Shown here: positions 1 through 9,982 of the stretch, in pieces
How the letters are laid out: every line of letters starts with the position of its first letter
How positions within the stretch are numbered: position 1 is the first letter of the stretch
NCBI RefSeq assembly: GCF_001586785.1
Contig: NZ_LUFH02000044.1
Coordinates: 1 to 47,218, forward strand
Length of the DNA stretch: 47,218 nt
Reading direction: 5' to 3'
Source of the DNA: Sphaerospermopsis aphanizomenoides BCCUSP55
GTDB lineage: Bacteria > Cyanobacteriota > Cyanobacteriia > Cyanobacteriales > Nostocaceae
Program-made: the position numbers and the translations under genes
The notes under the pieces: generated by a model
The model's input: the letters and a program-made list of their open reading frames with translations, nothing else
The model's database searches: none
Told to the model about the DNA's origin: nothing

Positions 1-26
1 ACCCCACACCCCACACCCCACACCCT
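1..26. repeat. Tandem heptamer repeat (CCCCACA type)
   Basis: Three and a half copies of a 7-bp unit (ACCCCAC) fill the left edge. The right edge of the window (47186-47218) carries the same class of repeat. Short tandem repeats with a 7-bp period are the STRR class known from heterocystous cyanobacteria. Confidence 0.9.
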
Positions 27-99
27 GTCTTTGGTCAAGATGCTTACCAATAGTAGCTTCTTTCATTTTGAATTTTAATTTTTGAATTGGGTTGTGTTT

Positions 100-816
100 A
101 TGATGCCGAATCCTTGGTTCACCACCAGTCATTTTGTGATGCTGGGGTTACAATTAGCTTTTGCGATCGCCCACAGCGGAGGCGCTGCTTTGCGTCCTTG
201 GGCAGAAAAATACATAGGACCAAGGCTTTATCGCATTTTGTTTGCATTAGTCAGCCTACCCTTAGCAGTGATATTAATTACTTACTTTTTTAATCACCGT
301 TATGATGGCTGGCAACTTTGGCAAGTGCAGGGCATACCGGGTGTAAAAGCAGTAGTTTGGGTATTATCAGCGATTTCGTTTTTGTTTTTATATCCTGCTA
401 CCTTCAATCTACTAGAAATTGCTGCTATTCAAAAGCCCCAAGTCCATCTCTACGAGACAGGAATTATTCGTATTACTCGGCATCCGCAGATGGTAGGACA
501 AGTAATTTGGTGTATTGCCCATACTCTGTGGCTGGGTACTACCTTTACCCTTGTCACATCCATAGGTTTGGTGTTACATCATTTATTCGGCGTTTGGCAT
601 GGCGATCGCCGTTTGACAAACCGTTATGGTGAAGCCTTTGTTGCAGTCAAACAGCGCACGTCAATCATTCCCTTTCTAGCAATTCTGGATGGCCGTCAAT
701 CTCTCCAATGGCAAGAATTTGTTCGTCCTGCTTACCTGGGAGTTGGTATTTTTGTAATTCTGCTTTGGTGGTTACACCCCCTATTAATCGTAGCCACTAG
801 CAGGTTAGCATGGTAG
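100..816 (+). CDS. NnrU-family membrane protein, zeta-carotene isomerase (Z-ISO) homologue
   Basis: A multi-pass membrane protein of about 238 residues. It closely resembles plant 15-cis-zeta-carotene isomerase, which converts 9,15,9'-tri-cis- to 9,9'-di-cis-zeta-carotene between the phytoene and zeta-carotene desaturase steps and uses a heme bound by histidines. Recognisable blocks, shared with plant Z-ISO as I recall it, are AHSGGAALRPW near residue 25, FNHRYDG, PATFNLLE and RHPQMVGQVIW with His128. The first ATG is at 100 with a second at 103; a TTG at 82 would add six residues and is less likely. The family is also called NnrU after a denitrification-linked protein, but no nitric-oxide or nitrite genes lie nearby, so the carotenoid role is favoured. 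It stands alone, with a long intergenic region downstream. Confidence 0.85.
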   Translation: MMPNPWFTTSHFVMLGLQLAFAIAHSGGAALRPWAEKYIGPRLYRILFALVSLPLAVILITYFFNHRYDGWQLWQVQGIPGVKAVVWVLSAISFLFLYPATFNLLEIAAIQKPQVHLYETGIIRITRHPQMVGQVIWCIAHTLWLGTTFTLVTSIGLVLHHLFGVWHGDRRLTNRYGEAFVAVKQRTSIIPFLAILDGRQSLQWQEFVRPAYLGVGIFVILLWWLHPLLIVATSRLAW

Positions 817-1439
817 TTTTGAGTGATCCCTGACATAAACAGAAAATACTAATTGCATCAAAATTTCCTCTGCTCAATTACCACCATATCAATGTTAAGA
901 TAGACTCAAATATTTCAGTAAGCATTAATTAAAAGTAAGAAATTTCCTATTAATTACTTACTTTTGTTCATATTGACTCAGATCATACTTCTGGTCTAAA
1001 ATATCAGTCATGAGAGAGTAAACCCAAGCAACCTTGAGCAAAGAACAAGCTAAAAATCGCAGAGTTAAAACCTAGAGACTTTTTGGTTTTACATAGTTTG
1101 ATGTCTTTGCCGCAGGGTATGAAAGCTAAAGCTTTGGCACAAATGCCTCAGCAATTTTTAGTCTTGATGGTTTTACTCCCCGAATTAAGAAAGTATTAGC
1201 TATGACGCTCATCTTTCGCTTTGACATTGCTTCCATACTCTCAAGGAAGCGTCAATCACAATTTACAAGCAAATAAAATTGGAATAGCAGGAAGGCGCAG
1301 TCAGAAGTTGAGCATAAAAAGCCACCATGAAAATTATTGCGCTGGCTTTTTTGTCAGTCAAATCATAACAGACTCACTTGCCAATCCCTGCTACTGGTAG
1401 TTAACTTTGATATAAAAACCTTATAATTCAAGAGGCGTC
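817..1439. other. Long intergenic region with two hairpins
   Basis: This 623-bp gap holds no convincing gene. A hairpin with a 7-bp stem (TAAAACC/GGTTTTA) lies at 1066-1091. A second, followed by a T-run, lies at 1316-1352. A 32-codon frame starting at 1101 (MSLPQGMKAK...) ends at 1199 but has no clear ribosome binding site. A small RNA ending at the second hairpin is possible but not shown. Confidence 0.5.
1316..1353 (+). terminator. Terminator-like hairpin
   Basis: The stem AAAAAGCCA (1316-1324) pairs with TGGCTTTTT (1343-1351) around an 18-nt loop and runs into a T-tract. It lies 87 bp before the thioredoxin gene and about 500 bp after the Z-ISO homologue, so it may end a short transcript within the gap. 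Confidence 0.45.
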
Positions 1440-1826
1440 ATGGTGTTGTCGGTCAGTGAACGGACATTTACTCAAGAAGTTTTAGAATCTTCAATTCCTG
1501 TTTTGGTTAATTTTGAAGCTCCTTGGTGTGGCTTGTGTCGAATCATCCACCCACTGTTACTACAATTTCAAAGTCAATGTAGCGATGAAATCAAACTTGT
1601 GAGGGTTAACGCCGACCAAAACTTCAAACTATCTACCACTTATAGACTGAAGTCATTACCAACTTTACTGCTGATTGAAAAAGGTATAGTCCGGCAACGC
1701 CTAGAAGGATTTCGTAGTAGAGACGACTTACGCATGGCATTAGAAGAAATAAAACTTAGCTACAGCAGTAGTCATAAAATTTACAATTCCCAAAAAACAG
1801 CCGACTTGGAGTGCCGTCCGGTGTAA
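1440..1826 (+). CDS. Thioredoxin-family protein with WCGLC active site
   Basis: A single thioredoxin domain of 128 residues, slightly longer than a standard thioredoxin because of a polar C-terminal tail after about residue 105. The redox motif is W29-C30-G31-L32-C33, with Leu replacing the usual Pro; the cis-proline is P74 in SLPT. The WCGLC variant is typical of a cyanobacterial thioredoxin subgroup often called TrxC, whose partners are poorly known. The Leu should alter the redox potential relative to WCGPC. The ATG at 1440 follows AGAGG at 1431-1435. A strong terminator follows at 1943, so it is probably transcribed alone. The thioredoxin fold is certain; the subgroup is inferred from the motif. 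Confidence 0.85.
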   Translation: MVLSVSERTFTQEVLESSIPVLVNFEAPWCGLCRIIHPLLLQFQSQCSDEIKLVRVNADQNFKLSTTYRLKSLPTLLLIEKGIVRQRLEGFRSRDDLRMALEEIKLSYSSSHKIYNSQKTADLECRPV

Positions 1827-1942
1827 TTGGAGGCAGGAGGCAATTTAGTACCGACTGCTGAGTAGAAATTTTCTCCTATGCGCCTCTGCTGGCCATCACT
1901 CCCAACCCTCAATCCTACTTACCCAATTCTAAAACCATGCTT

Positions 1943-1980
1943 AATACCCCTCCCGAATCTAATTGGGTGGGGTATTTTAT
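1943..1980 (+). terminator. Strong hairpin terminator after the thioredoxin gene
   Basis: AATACCCC-T-CCC (1943-1954) pairs with GGG-T-GGGGTATT (1965-1976) around a 10-nt loop with a single T/T mismatch, followed by a short T-run. It lies 116 bp after the thioredoxin stop. Confidence 0.7.
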
Positions 1981-2108
1981 AATCAATCAGGCCGACATCA
2001 CCGACATGATTGTATTTGGTATTTGTTCAAATAGAATGAAGCTGATTTGGTTTATCCTGATTGATCCAATAAAATTATAGCTGTCACAATTATTAATAGT
2101 TCCGACCT

Positions 2109-2147
2109 GGACAGTTGCTTGTGGAAAAACTCAATACAGCACTGTCC
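2109..2147. promoter_or_regulatory. Inverted repeat upstream of ndhF1
   Basis: GGACAGT (2109-2115) and ACTGTCC (2141-2147) form a 7-bp inverted repeat with a 25-bp spacer, ending 36 bp before the ndhF1 start. It could be part of the 5' leader or an operator. Nothing else is recognisable in the 1981-2183 stretch. Confidence 0.3.
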
Positions 2148-2183
2148 TAAATTTGTCAAGAATTCTAAAAGTAGGCATCAGTG

Positions 2184-4271
<2,088 letters not shown>

Positions 4272-4279
4272 TTTTAATG

Positions 4280-4310
4280 GGGGCGGTTTGTCCGCCCCTG
4301 GATTATTTTT
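4280..4310 (+). terminator. Terminator of ndhF1
   Basis: GGGGCGG (4280-4286) pairs with CCGCCCC (4292-4298) around a 5-nt loop, followed by a T-rich run. It starts 8 bp after the ndhF1 stop and would separate ndhF1 transcription from the accessory insert behind it. Confidence 0.75.
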
Positions 4311-4385
4311 TAACGAACCGCAGAGGCGCAGAGGACGCAGAGTTATTGAACTACGAAGATACGAAGGAAGCGAAGGGAAGAGGGG
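4311..4385. repeat. Degenerate GCAGAGGAC / ACGAAG-type repeat
   Basis: A run of imperfect short units (CGCAGAGG, ACGCAGAG, ACGAAG, GCGAAGG). Relatives occur at 11368-11400, 16975-17010, 19563-19610 and 34085-34115, always between genes. No coding function is seen. Confidence 0.7.
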
Positions 4386-4484
4386 AAGAGGAAGAAAGAA
4401 AGATATTTTTGAATGTGGTTTTTTTGAGTTAAGATTTTTATGTAAGGTATAAAATAATTTATTTTCAATTTATTTTCATCTACT

Positions 4485-5816
4485 ATGTGGACTCCCAATC
4501 AAGTTATTAATGACGGGAAGTATATTATTCAAGGTGTTTTGGGTGAGGGTGGTTTTGGAATTACCTATAGTGCAATAGAAAAAAGTACGGGTGAGTTAGT
4601 TGCTATTAAAACTTTGAATAGGAAGCGACAAAGGGCTAAGGATTTTCCTAAGCAGCAAGAAAGATTTGTGAATGAGGCTTTAAATCTCCGTGCTTTTTCT
4701 CATCCCCACATTGTCAAAGTCTATAAGATGATTCAGGAAGATGGACTTTGGGGTATGGTGATGGAATTTATTGATGGTGTAGATTTGAATGATTATGTTG
4801 ATGAATATGGGCAATTATCGGAAGATGATGCACTTTTATATATTGACCAAATCGGACAAGCTTTAGAATATATTCATCAACAAGATGGGATGATTCACAG
4901 GGATATTAAACCCCATAATATTATTTTACGTCGTGGTAAGAAAGAAGCGGTTTTAGTTGATTTTGGTTTAGCTTGTAATATTGATAAATTCACAACTAGG
5001 GATGGACGTACCCCTAGTTATGCACCACCAGAACAATATAATCCAGGTGACAAGTTAGGTTTTTATACAGATGTTTATGCTTTAGCTGCAACTTTATATT
5101 ATTTATTAACTGTTGATGGTTTAAAAGAAAAGGATGAATATATACAACCATCTGTTGTTCGCAAGTTGGGACATGTAGAGTTACCACCACCACAATATTA
5201 TAATTCTCACATTAGCAAGAGAGTTAATAATGCAATTATGAAGGGGATGGAATTGGAAATAGAAAACCGTCCTCAGACTGTGGGAGAGTTTAGGGAATTA
5301 TTGGGTTTAGTTAATCAAAAAAAAGAAGATGTAGAGTTGAAATCAGCAGTAGGGATGGATTATACAAAACTGCGTGATTTTCTTGCAGCGGGAATGTGGA
5401 AATATGCTGATGAGGAAACAAAAAGAGTCATGTTATTGGTTGCAGAAAGGGAAGAAAAGGGTTGGTTAGATAATGAAAGTGTTGATAAATTTCCCTGTGA
5501 AGACCTCCGCACCATTGACCAGTTATGGGTAAAATACAGTAATGGTAAATTTGGTTTTTCTGTTCAAAAGCGCATTTATCAAAGTCTGGGGGGAACAAGA
5601 GACGATAACAGGGAAGTCTGGAAGAAGTTTGGGGAAGAGGTAGGATGGAGGAAAGGAGGAGAGTGGCTGTACTGTGATGAGATGATTTTTGATGCAACTG
5701 CACCAAAAGGCCACCTACCAAATGGAGGTGATGAAGAAATAAAAATAAGACTTAGTATGGAATATGGGATAGATCGTTTCTCTTTGTGGTCTCTTCTCTC
5801 ACGTCCAGACTTATAA
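4485..5816 (+). CDS. Serine/threonine protein kinase fused to a GUN4 domain
   Basis: A 443-residue soluble fusion. Residues about 13-275 form a Hanks-type kinase with all key parts: glycine loop GEGGFG (20-25), ATP lysine K42 in VAIK, catalytic loop HRDIKPHN (D140), DFG (D159) and an APPEQ activation-segment motif. Residues 293-443 are a GUN4 domain (YTKLRDFLAAGMWK, EDLRTIDQLWVKYS, FGFSVQKR). Free-standing GUN4 binds protoporphyrin IX and Mg-protoporphyrin IX and stimulates magnesium chelatase, so the kinase may be controlled by tetrapyrroles; this is inference. Kinase-GUN4 fusions recur in cyanobacteria, with targets unknown to me. No membrane segment is present. The gene is AT-rich compared with ndhF1 and lies in the insert between ndhF1 and ndhD1. 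Confidence 0.9.
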   Translation: MWTPNQVINDGKYIIQGVLGEGGFGITYSAIEKSTGELVAIKTLNRKRQRAKDFPKQQERFVNEALNLRAFSHPHIVKVYKMIQEDGLWGMVMEFIDGVDLNDYVDEYGQLSEDDALLYIDQIGQALEYIHQQDGMIHRDIKPHNIILRRGKKEAVLVDFGLACNIDKFTTRDGRTPSYAPPEQYNPGDKLGFYTDVYALAATLYYLLTVDGLKEKDEYIQPSVVRKLGHVELPPPQYYNSHISKRVNNAIMKGMELEIENRPQTVGEFRELLGLVNQKKEDVELKSAVGMDYTKLRDFLAAGMWKYADEETKRVMLLVAEREEKGWLDNESVDKFPCEDLRTIDQLWVKYSNGKFGFSVQKRIYQSLGGTRDDNREVWKKFGEEVGWRKGGEWLYCDEMIFDATAPKGHLPNGGDEEIKIRLSMEYGIDRFSLWSLLSRPDL

Positions 5817-5830
5817 CCTGTAACATATAA

Positions 5831-6064
5831 CTGTCTGAATCAGGATAACCAGGATTAGAGGATGTACAGGATGAGAATAAAAATTGATATTCTTCCCACT
5901 CTAACATTAACTATCTTCTTCTCTTCTTCCTTCGTGTCCTTCGTGTCTTCGTGGTTCATTCATCTTCTAGCATCTGCGTCTATCTGCGTTCATCTGCGTT
6001 CAATAATTATTGATATATCAAACATCCTGTAAATCCTTTAATCCTGGACATCCTGATTCAGACA
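5831..6064. repeat. Inverted pair of TCTGAATCAGGAT-family repeats
   Basis: A forward copy (5831-5873) and an inverted copy (6023-6064) of the same dispersed repeat flank 150 bp. That interior holds CTTCGTGTC-type units at 5930-5958 and ATCTGCGTT-type decamers at 5970-6002. The whole 234-bp unit could fold into a long hairpin and looks like a non-autonomous, MITE-like element. It occupies nearly all of the gap between the kinase and the DUF4258 gene. Confidence 0.65.
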
Positions 6065-6102
6065 AAAATAAGTTATCATTAATTAAGATTAAAAAATAAT
6101 TG

Positions 6103-6390
6103 ATGTATTGTCAAAATATCAACTTCTCCCGTCATGCTATCCAGCAAATGTTTTATCGTCGCATCAGTAAAAAAGAAGTAGAAACCGTAATAGCTTATGG
6201 ACAAATAATAGAAGAAAATCCTGATGATACACCATACCCCAGTTATTTAATATTAGATTTTGTAGAAGGTAAACCGATTCATGTTGTATTTTCCTACGAT
6301 GAAGCTACAGACACAGGATATGTAGTAACAGCTTATATCCCTGATGCTAATATTTGGTTAGATGGTTTTACAACTAGGAGACAAAGATAA
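6103..6390 (+). CDS. DUF4258 protein, probable toxin of a type II TA pair
   Basis: A 95-residue protein matching the DUF4258 family in layout: an N-terminal FSRHAIQQMFYRRISKKEV helix, the turn YGQIIEENPDD, and strands ending VVTAYIPD. DUF4258 proteins often sit directly before a YgiT/MqsA-like zinc-finger gene and are regarded as RelE/BrnT-like RNase toxins. That is exactly the arrangement here: the last base of its TAA is the first base of the next ATG. ATG at 6103 is preferred; a TTG at 6100 adds one residue. Toxicity is inferred from family and context only. Confidence 0.8.
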   Translation: MYCQNINFSRHAIQQMFYRRISKKEVETVIAYGQIIEENPDDTPYPSYLILDFVEGKPIHVVFSYDEATDTGYVVTAYIPDANIWLDGFTTRRQR

Positions 6391-6614
6391 TGAAATGCGT
6401 AATTTGTAAACATGGAGAAACCAAACCCGGTTTAGTCACCGTCACCTTAGAAAGAGATGAATGTATTATTGTCTTAAAAAAAGTTCCCGCAGAAATTTGT
6501 GATAACTGTGGTGAATATTATTTAAGTGATGCAGTTACCGAACAAGTTTTAGAAAAAGCAGAATTAGCAATTACTAAAGGAGCAGAATTAGAAATTATTA
6601 GATATGCAGCTTAA
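6390..6614 (+). CDS. YgiT-type zinc-finger antitoxin
   Basis: A 74-residue protein with two CxxC pairs (CVIC at residues 3-6, CDNC near 37-40), the zinc-binding N-terminal domain of MqsA/YgiT antitoxins. It then has a short helical tail (VTEQVLEKAELAITKGAELE) but no HTH. The start overlaps the stop of the DUF4258 gene by one base, so the two are translationally coupled. The frame stays open straight past its TAA into the Rpn remnant behind it, so the two were joined by a deletion or insertion next to this stop. Confidence 0.85.
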   Translation: MKCVICKHGETKPGLVTVTLERDECIIVLKKVPAEICDNCGEYYLSDAVTEQVLEKAELAITKGAELEIIRYAA

Positions 6615-6998
6615 ATTTCCTCCTTTGCGCGAAATGATTATAGACTTTATGAACGAAGTTTACAGGAAAAAGACATCCGTAACCTTTACCGCTTTATAGA
6701 CTGGGTAATGTTATTACCAAAACCATTAGAAAGGGAATTGTGGGAAGATTTTAAAGCGTTTGAACAGGAGATCACTATGACTTATGTTACCACCGGTGAA
6801 CGCATTGGTTATGAAAAAGGTGAGCAAAATTTAGTTCTGAAACAACTTAAAAAACGATTTGGAGAAATTTCAGAAGATATCCAGCGAGCAATTACTGAAT
6901 TATCTATTGATCAGTTAGAATCTTTGGGAGAATCTTTATTAGATTTTACTGCTGTTGATGATTTAATCAACTGGTTGCAACAAAATCAGGAGCAATAA
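6615..6998 (+). pseudogene. C-terminal fragment of an Rpn-family nuclease / DUF4351 protein
   Basis: The open frame encodes FARNDYRLYERSLQEKDI, then LYRFIDWVMLLPKPLE, a central YVTTGERIGYEKGEQN and a C-terminal DUF4351 region (LKQLKKRFGEIS ... LGESLLDFTAVDDL). These are the last ~125 residues of the cyanobacterial Rpn family (recombination-promoting nuclease, PD-(D/E)XK fold), normally about 250-320 residues long. The catalytic N-terminal half is absent. An ATG at 6708 could start a 96-residue product, but it would lack nuclease activity. The fragment begins directly after the YgiT stop, in the same frame. Confidence 0.75.
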
Positions 6999-7007
6999 AT
7001 AATAGTT

Positions 7008-7214
7008 AGGACTTACGCACTGTACAAACTTCAGATGATATGTATGAACAAAATCGCCTATTTTTAGGCTTTTGGAATAGCATATTAGGGCGGTGCGTCA
7101 GATAGGAGAAAATCTGTTAGATGCTCAATTATCGGGTCTGACGCACCCTACAAGAGATACAATTCATAATCTATATTTGAATTTGATAGATTTTGTCAAT
7201 GCTTCAGTCCTATA
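7008..7214. mobile_element. MITE-like element with imperfect terminal inverted repeats
   Basis: The left end reads TTAGGACTTACGCACTG and the right end, reversed, ATAGGACTGAAGCATTG: 13 of 17 positions match. Inside, GTGCGTCAGA (about 7094-7103) and TCTGACGCAC (about 7136-7145) form a second inverted repeat. The element is about 205 bp with no coding capacity. The GGACTTACGCA terminus is common at cyanobacterial insertion sequences and their MITEs. The mobilising transposase is not in this window. Confidence 0.6.
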
Positions 7215-7352
7215 GTGTTGAGGTAGATGATTAATGTTTTTCTGCATTTCATTCTACCCAACCCACCAGGATTGTAGATAAAAAGCTGACATAATCTAAT
7301 TTCCTTTTAAACTTTACCAGTTTATTCTACTAAAAATAACTCAATCAAAATT

Positions 7353-7547
7353 ATGAACAATATTAAATCTGAACAGTCAGATATCACAGATAACAAAATG
7401 CTCCCAGAATACAATTTTACAGGTGGTGTACGTGGAAAACATTACCAAGCTGATCGTCGAGGATATACTGTAACAATTCATCAAGCTGATGGCACAAACC
7501 TTGTATAACATTTAACTCTAGAAAAATATCATCTTGTAAATCCTTAA
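7353..7547 (+). pseudogene. Small antitoxin-like gene interrupted by a nonsense codon
   Basis: The frame from ATG 7353 gives 51 residues including LPEYNFTGGVRGKHYQ and YTVTIHQADGTNLV, then TAA at 7506. This matches the start of a cyanobacterial antitoxin family whose members read YDFxxGVRGKH... and continue VQHFxLEEG. In the same frame after the stop come HLTLEK..., so a CAA to TAA change probably created the stop. The remainder is then cut by a dispersed repeat at 7530, and no partner toxin gene follows. A 51-residue product is possible but would be incomplete. Confidence 0.6.
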
Positions 7548-7597
7548 ATCCTGTACGTTATCTCGACTTCGCTCGATAACCACCTGATTCTGATAAA
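7530..7597 (-). repeat. TCTGAATCAGGAT-family dispersed repeat (long form, inverted)
   Basis: This copy contains the extra palindromic insert ATCTCGACTTCGCTCGATAA. The only other long copy with that insert, in the opposite orientation, is at 24273-24347. It abuts the end of the interrupted antitoxin gene. The rest of the gap to ndhD1 (7598-7976) contains TTGCCTTTTGCC-type units at about 7752-7805 and no gene. Confidence 0.75.
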
Positions 7598-7979
7598 TTT
7601 GCCATTTAATGTCGTACAGATGCCATAATTGCTCAATTTGAGCCAATTGGCGGGCGGTTTACCTGCCAGATGCACAACAAGAAGAAAGTAGAACGACGGG
7701 AAAAAACCAAAGTATGTAAAGAAAAGTAAATTAACCTAAAAACCTCTTCTCTCTTGCCTTTTGCCTCCGGTTGGTGAGCGAAGTCGAACCACTGCCTCTT
7801 GCCTTGTTATAACGACAATTTTTAACGCCTACCTACTTAGTCTAATGGTGCATCTGGGAGGGTGGGGTATTGCCAATTTAATTAAATCAACCTAACAATG
7901 AAGGCAAAACTGCCAAAAAGCTGTTAGTTATTAACTGTGACTTTTTGCCAAACATGATTTTAATTGCTGACTGATTGTG

Positions 7980-9554
7980 ATGAATATAGCTAATTTTCCG
8001 TGGTTGACGACGATTATTTTGTTCCCAATAGCCGCGTCACTACTAATTCCCATCATCCCAGATAAAGATGGCAAAACAGTGCGCTGGTATTCCCTGATTG
8101 TCGGGCTGATAGATTTCGCGCTGATTGTTTACGCTTTTTATACTGGTTACGATTTTTCTAATCCCGATTTGCAACTGGTGGAGAGTTACCCCTGGGTTCC
8201 GCAGTTGGGTTTAAACTGGTCAGTGGGCGCTGATGGCTTGTCTATGCCCCTGATTTTGCTGACTGGTTTCATTACCACTCTGGCAGTTTTAGCAGCTTGG
8301 CCTGTCACGCTGAAGCCGAAATTATTTTATTTCTTGATTTTGGCCATGTATGGCGGTCAGATTGCGGTGTTCGCTGTCCAGGATATGCTGTTATTTTTCC
8401 TGGTGTGGGAATTGGAACTTGTACCCATCTACTTCCTATTGTCGATTTGGGGTGGTAAAAAGCGACAATATGCAGCGACGAAGTTTATTTTATATACTGC
8501 GGGTGGTTCGCTGTTTATTTTGTTGTCTGCCCTGACAATGGGATTTTATGGTGATACAGTTACCTTTGATATGCGATCGCTCGCATTAAAAGATTTTGGA
8601 CTAAATTTACAACTTTTACTGTACGCTGGTTTCCTGATTGCCTACGCTGTCAAGTTGCCTATTATTCCTCTGCATACCTGGCTACCAGATGCCCACGGTG
8701 AAGCTACAGCACCTGTGCATATGTTACTAGCAGGTATTTTGTTGAAAATGGGTGGTTATGCTTTAATTCGCATGAATGCCCAAATGTTGCCTGATGCCCA
8801 TGCTTATGTTGCACCTGCGCTGGTGGTTTTGGGGGTAGTAAATATCATCTACGCTGCTTTAACGTCCTTTGCCCAAAGGAACTTAAAACGGAAAATTGCC
8901 TACTCTTCTATTTCCCACATGGGCTTTGTTCTCATTGGTATTGCCTCCTTCACTGATTTGGGGTTAAGCGGGGCAATGTTACAAATGGTTTCTCACGGAT
9001 TAATTGGGGCTAGTTTGTTCTTTTTAGTCGGTGCAACTTATGACCGCACACACACCCTGATGTTAGATGAAATGGGTGGTGTTGGTAAGCGGATGAAGAA
9101 AATTTTTGCTATGTTTACCGCTTGTTCAATGGCTTCTTTAGCACTGCCAGGGATGAGTGGTTTTGTAGCAGAATTAATGGTATTTGTGGGCTTTGCTACC
9201 AGCGATGCTTATAACCCCACCTTTAAAGTCATCGTGGTATTTTTGATGGCAGTTGGTGTAATTTTGACTCCAATTTATCTGTTGTCAATGTTGCGAGAAA
9301 TTTTCTATGGTCAAGAAAACGAAGAGTTAGTTTCTCACCAAGCTTTGATTGATGCTGAACCCCGCGAAGTCTTTATCATTGCTTGTTTGTTGATACCAAT
9401 TATCGGAATTGGTTTTTATCCCAAGTTGCTAACACAAATGTACGACGCTACAACAGTACAACTAACAGCAAGATTGCGTGATTCTGTCCCAACTTTGACA
9501 GCAGACAAAGCAGTGGAAACTGTTTCTTTGAGTGCGCCAACAATTGGAAATTAA
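7980..9554 (+). CDS. ndhD1: NAD(P)H-quinone oxidoreductase subunit 4 (NdhD1)
   Basis: A 524-residue membrane subunit of NDH-1, one of the antiporter-like proton channels next to NdhF. Family motifs are clear: [38 protein letters not shown] with the channel glutamate, and [13 protein letters not shown] followed by [16 protein letters not shown]. The N-terminus [17 protein letters not shown] and the length fit NdhD1 (NDH-1L) rather than the CO2-uptake NdhD3/D4. ATG at 7980 is preferred; a GTG lies directly before it at 7977. It normally follows ndhF1 directly; here accessory DNA separates them, so it must use its own promoter in the AT-rich stretch before 7977. Confidence 0.95.
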   Translation: MNIANFPWLTTIILFPIAASLLIPIIPDKDGKTVRWYSLIVGLIDFALIVYAFYTGYDFSNPDLQLVESYPWVPQLGLNWSVGADGLSMPLILLTGFITTLAVLAAWPVTLKPKLFYFLILAMYGGQIAVFAVQDMLLFFLVWELELVPIYFLLSIWGGKKRQYAATKFILYTAGGSLFILLSALTMGFYGDTVTFDMRSLALKDFGLNLQLLLYAGFLIAYAVKLPIIPLHTWLPDAHGEATAPVHMLLAGILLKMGGYALIRMNAQMLPDAHAYVAPALVVLGVVNIIYAALTSFAQRNLKRKIAYSSISHMGFVLIGIASFTDLGLSGAMLQMVSHGLIGASLFFLVGATYDRTHTLMLDEMGGVGKRMKKIFAMFTACSMASLALPGMSGFVAELMVFVGFATSDAYNPTFKVIVVFLMAVGVILTPIYLLSMLREIFYGQENEELVSHQALIDAEPREVFIIACLLIPIIGIGFYPKLLTQMYDATTVQLTARLRDSVPTLTADKAVETVSLSAPTIGN

Positions 9555-9590
9555 TTCCTGATGATAATTACAACTTACGAGTTGTGTTGA

Positions 9591-9617
9591 GGGTAGGTTG
9601 AATACCTGCCCTTTTTT
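9591..9617 (+). terminator. Terminator of ndhD1
   Basis: GGGTAGGT (9591-9598) pairs with ACCTGCCC (9604-9611), with one G-U pair and a 5-nt loop, followed by six Ts. It lies 37 bp after the ndhD1 stop. Confidence 0.85.
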
Positions 9618-9982
9618 CATCTCTGAAACTTGCAGTTTGATGTCATTATTCATTGTTGTGAATTGTCAATATTTCTATTTGATTTTGGAAATTCAAACTA
9701 ACACCAATTTGAAAAATGAATGTGACAGATGATGAGGTAGAACACAAATGCAGCAGGTGATTCCCAATCCAAAATCTAAAATCCAAAATCCAAAATGGTA
9801 TAAGCTGGGCAATATCCATACAAATAAGGTTACAAAAAATTGGTATAAGATTGTTCAAATTACCTTGATTTTGTTACAATCTCATTCACTGGTTTAAGTT
9901 TAGATAAAAGCGTCAGATTTTTTGCTGCCGCAATCATCCAGTAATGTATCCACTTTTGATCTTAATTTAGTCTGTAACAAAC
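9618..9982. other. Intergenic region upstream of the aminotransferase gene
   Basis: The stretch contains AATCCAAAATC-type units at about 9765-9795, a repeat seen widely between cyanobacterial genes. The last 100 bp are AT-rich and must hold the promoter of the next gene, but no clear -35/-10 pair stands out. No gene is seen. Confidence 0.5.

Noticed and set aside
1101-1199. A 32-codon small protein (MSLPQGMKAK...)
   Set aside because: No ribosome binding site and no recognised family; such frames are expected by chance in a 620-bp gap.
6708-6998. A complete 96-residue gene starting at ATG 6708
   Set aside because: The same frame is open and clearly homologous to Rpn-family proteins back to 6615, so the ATG is internal to a truncated gene.
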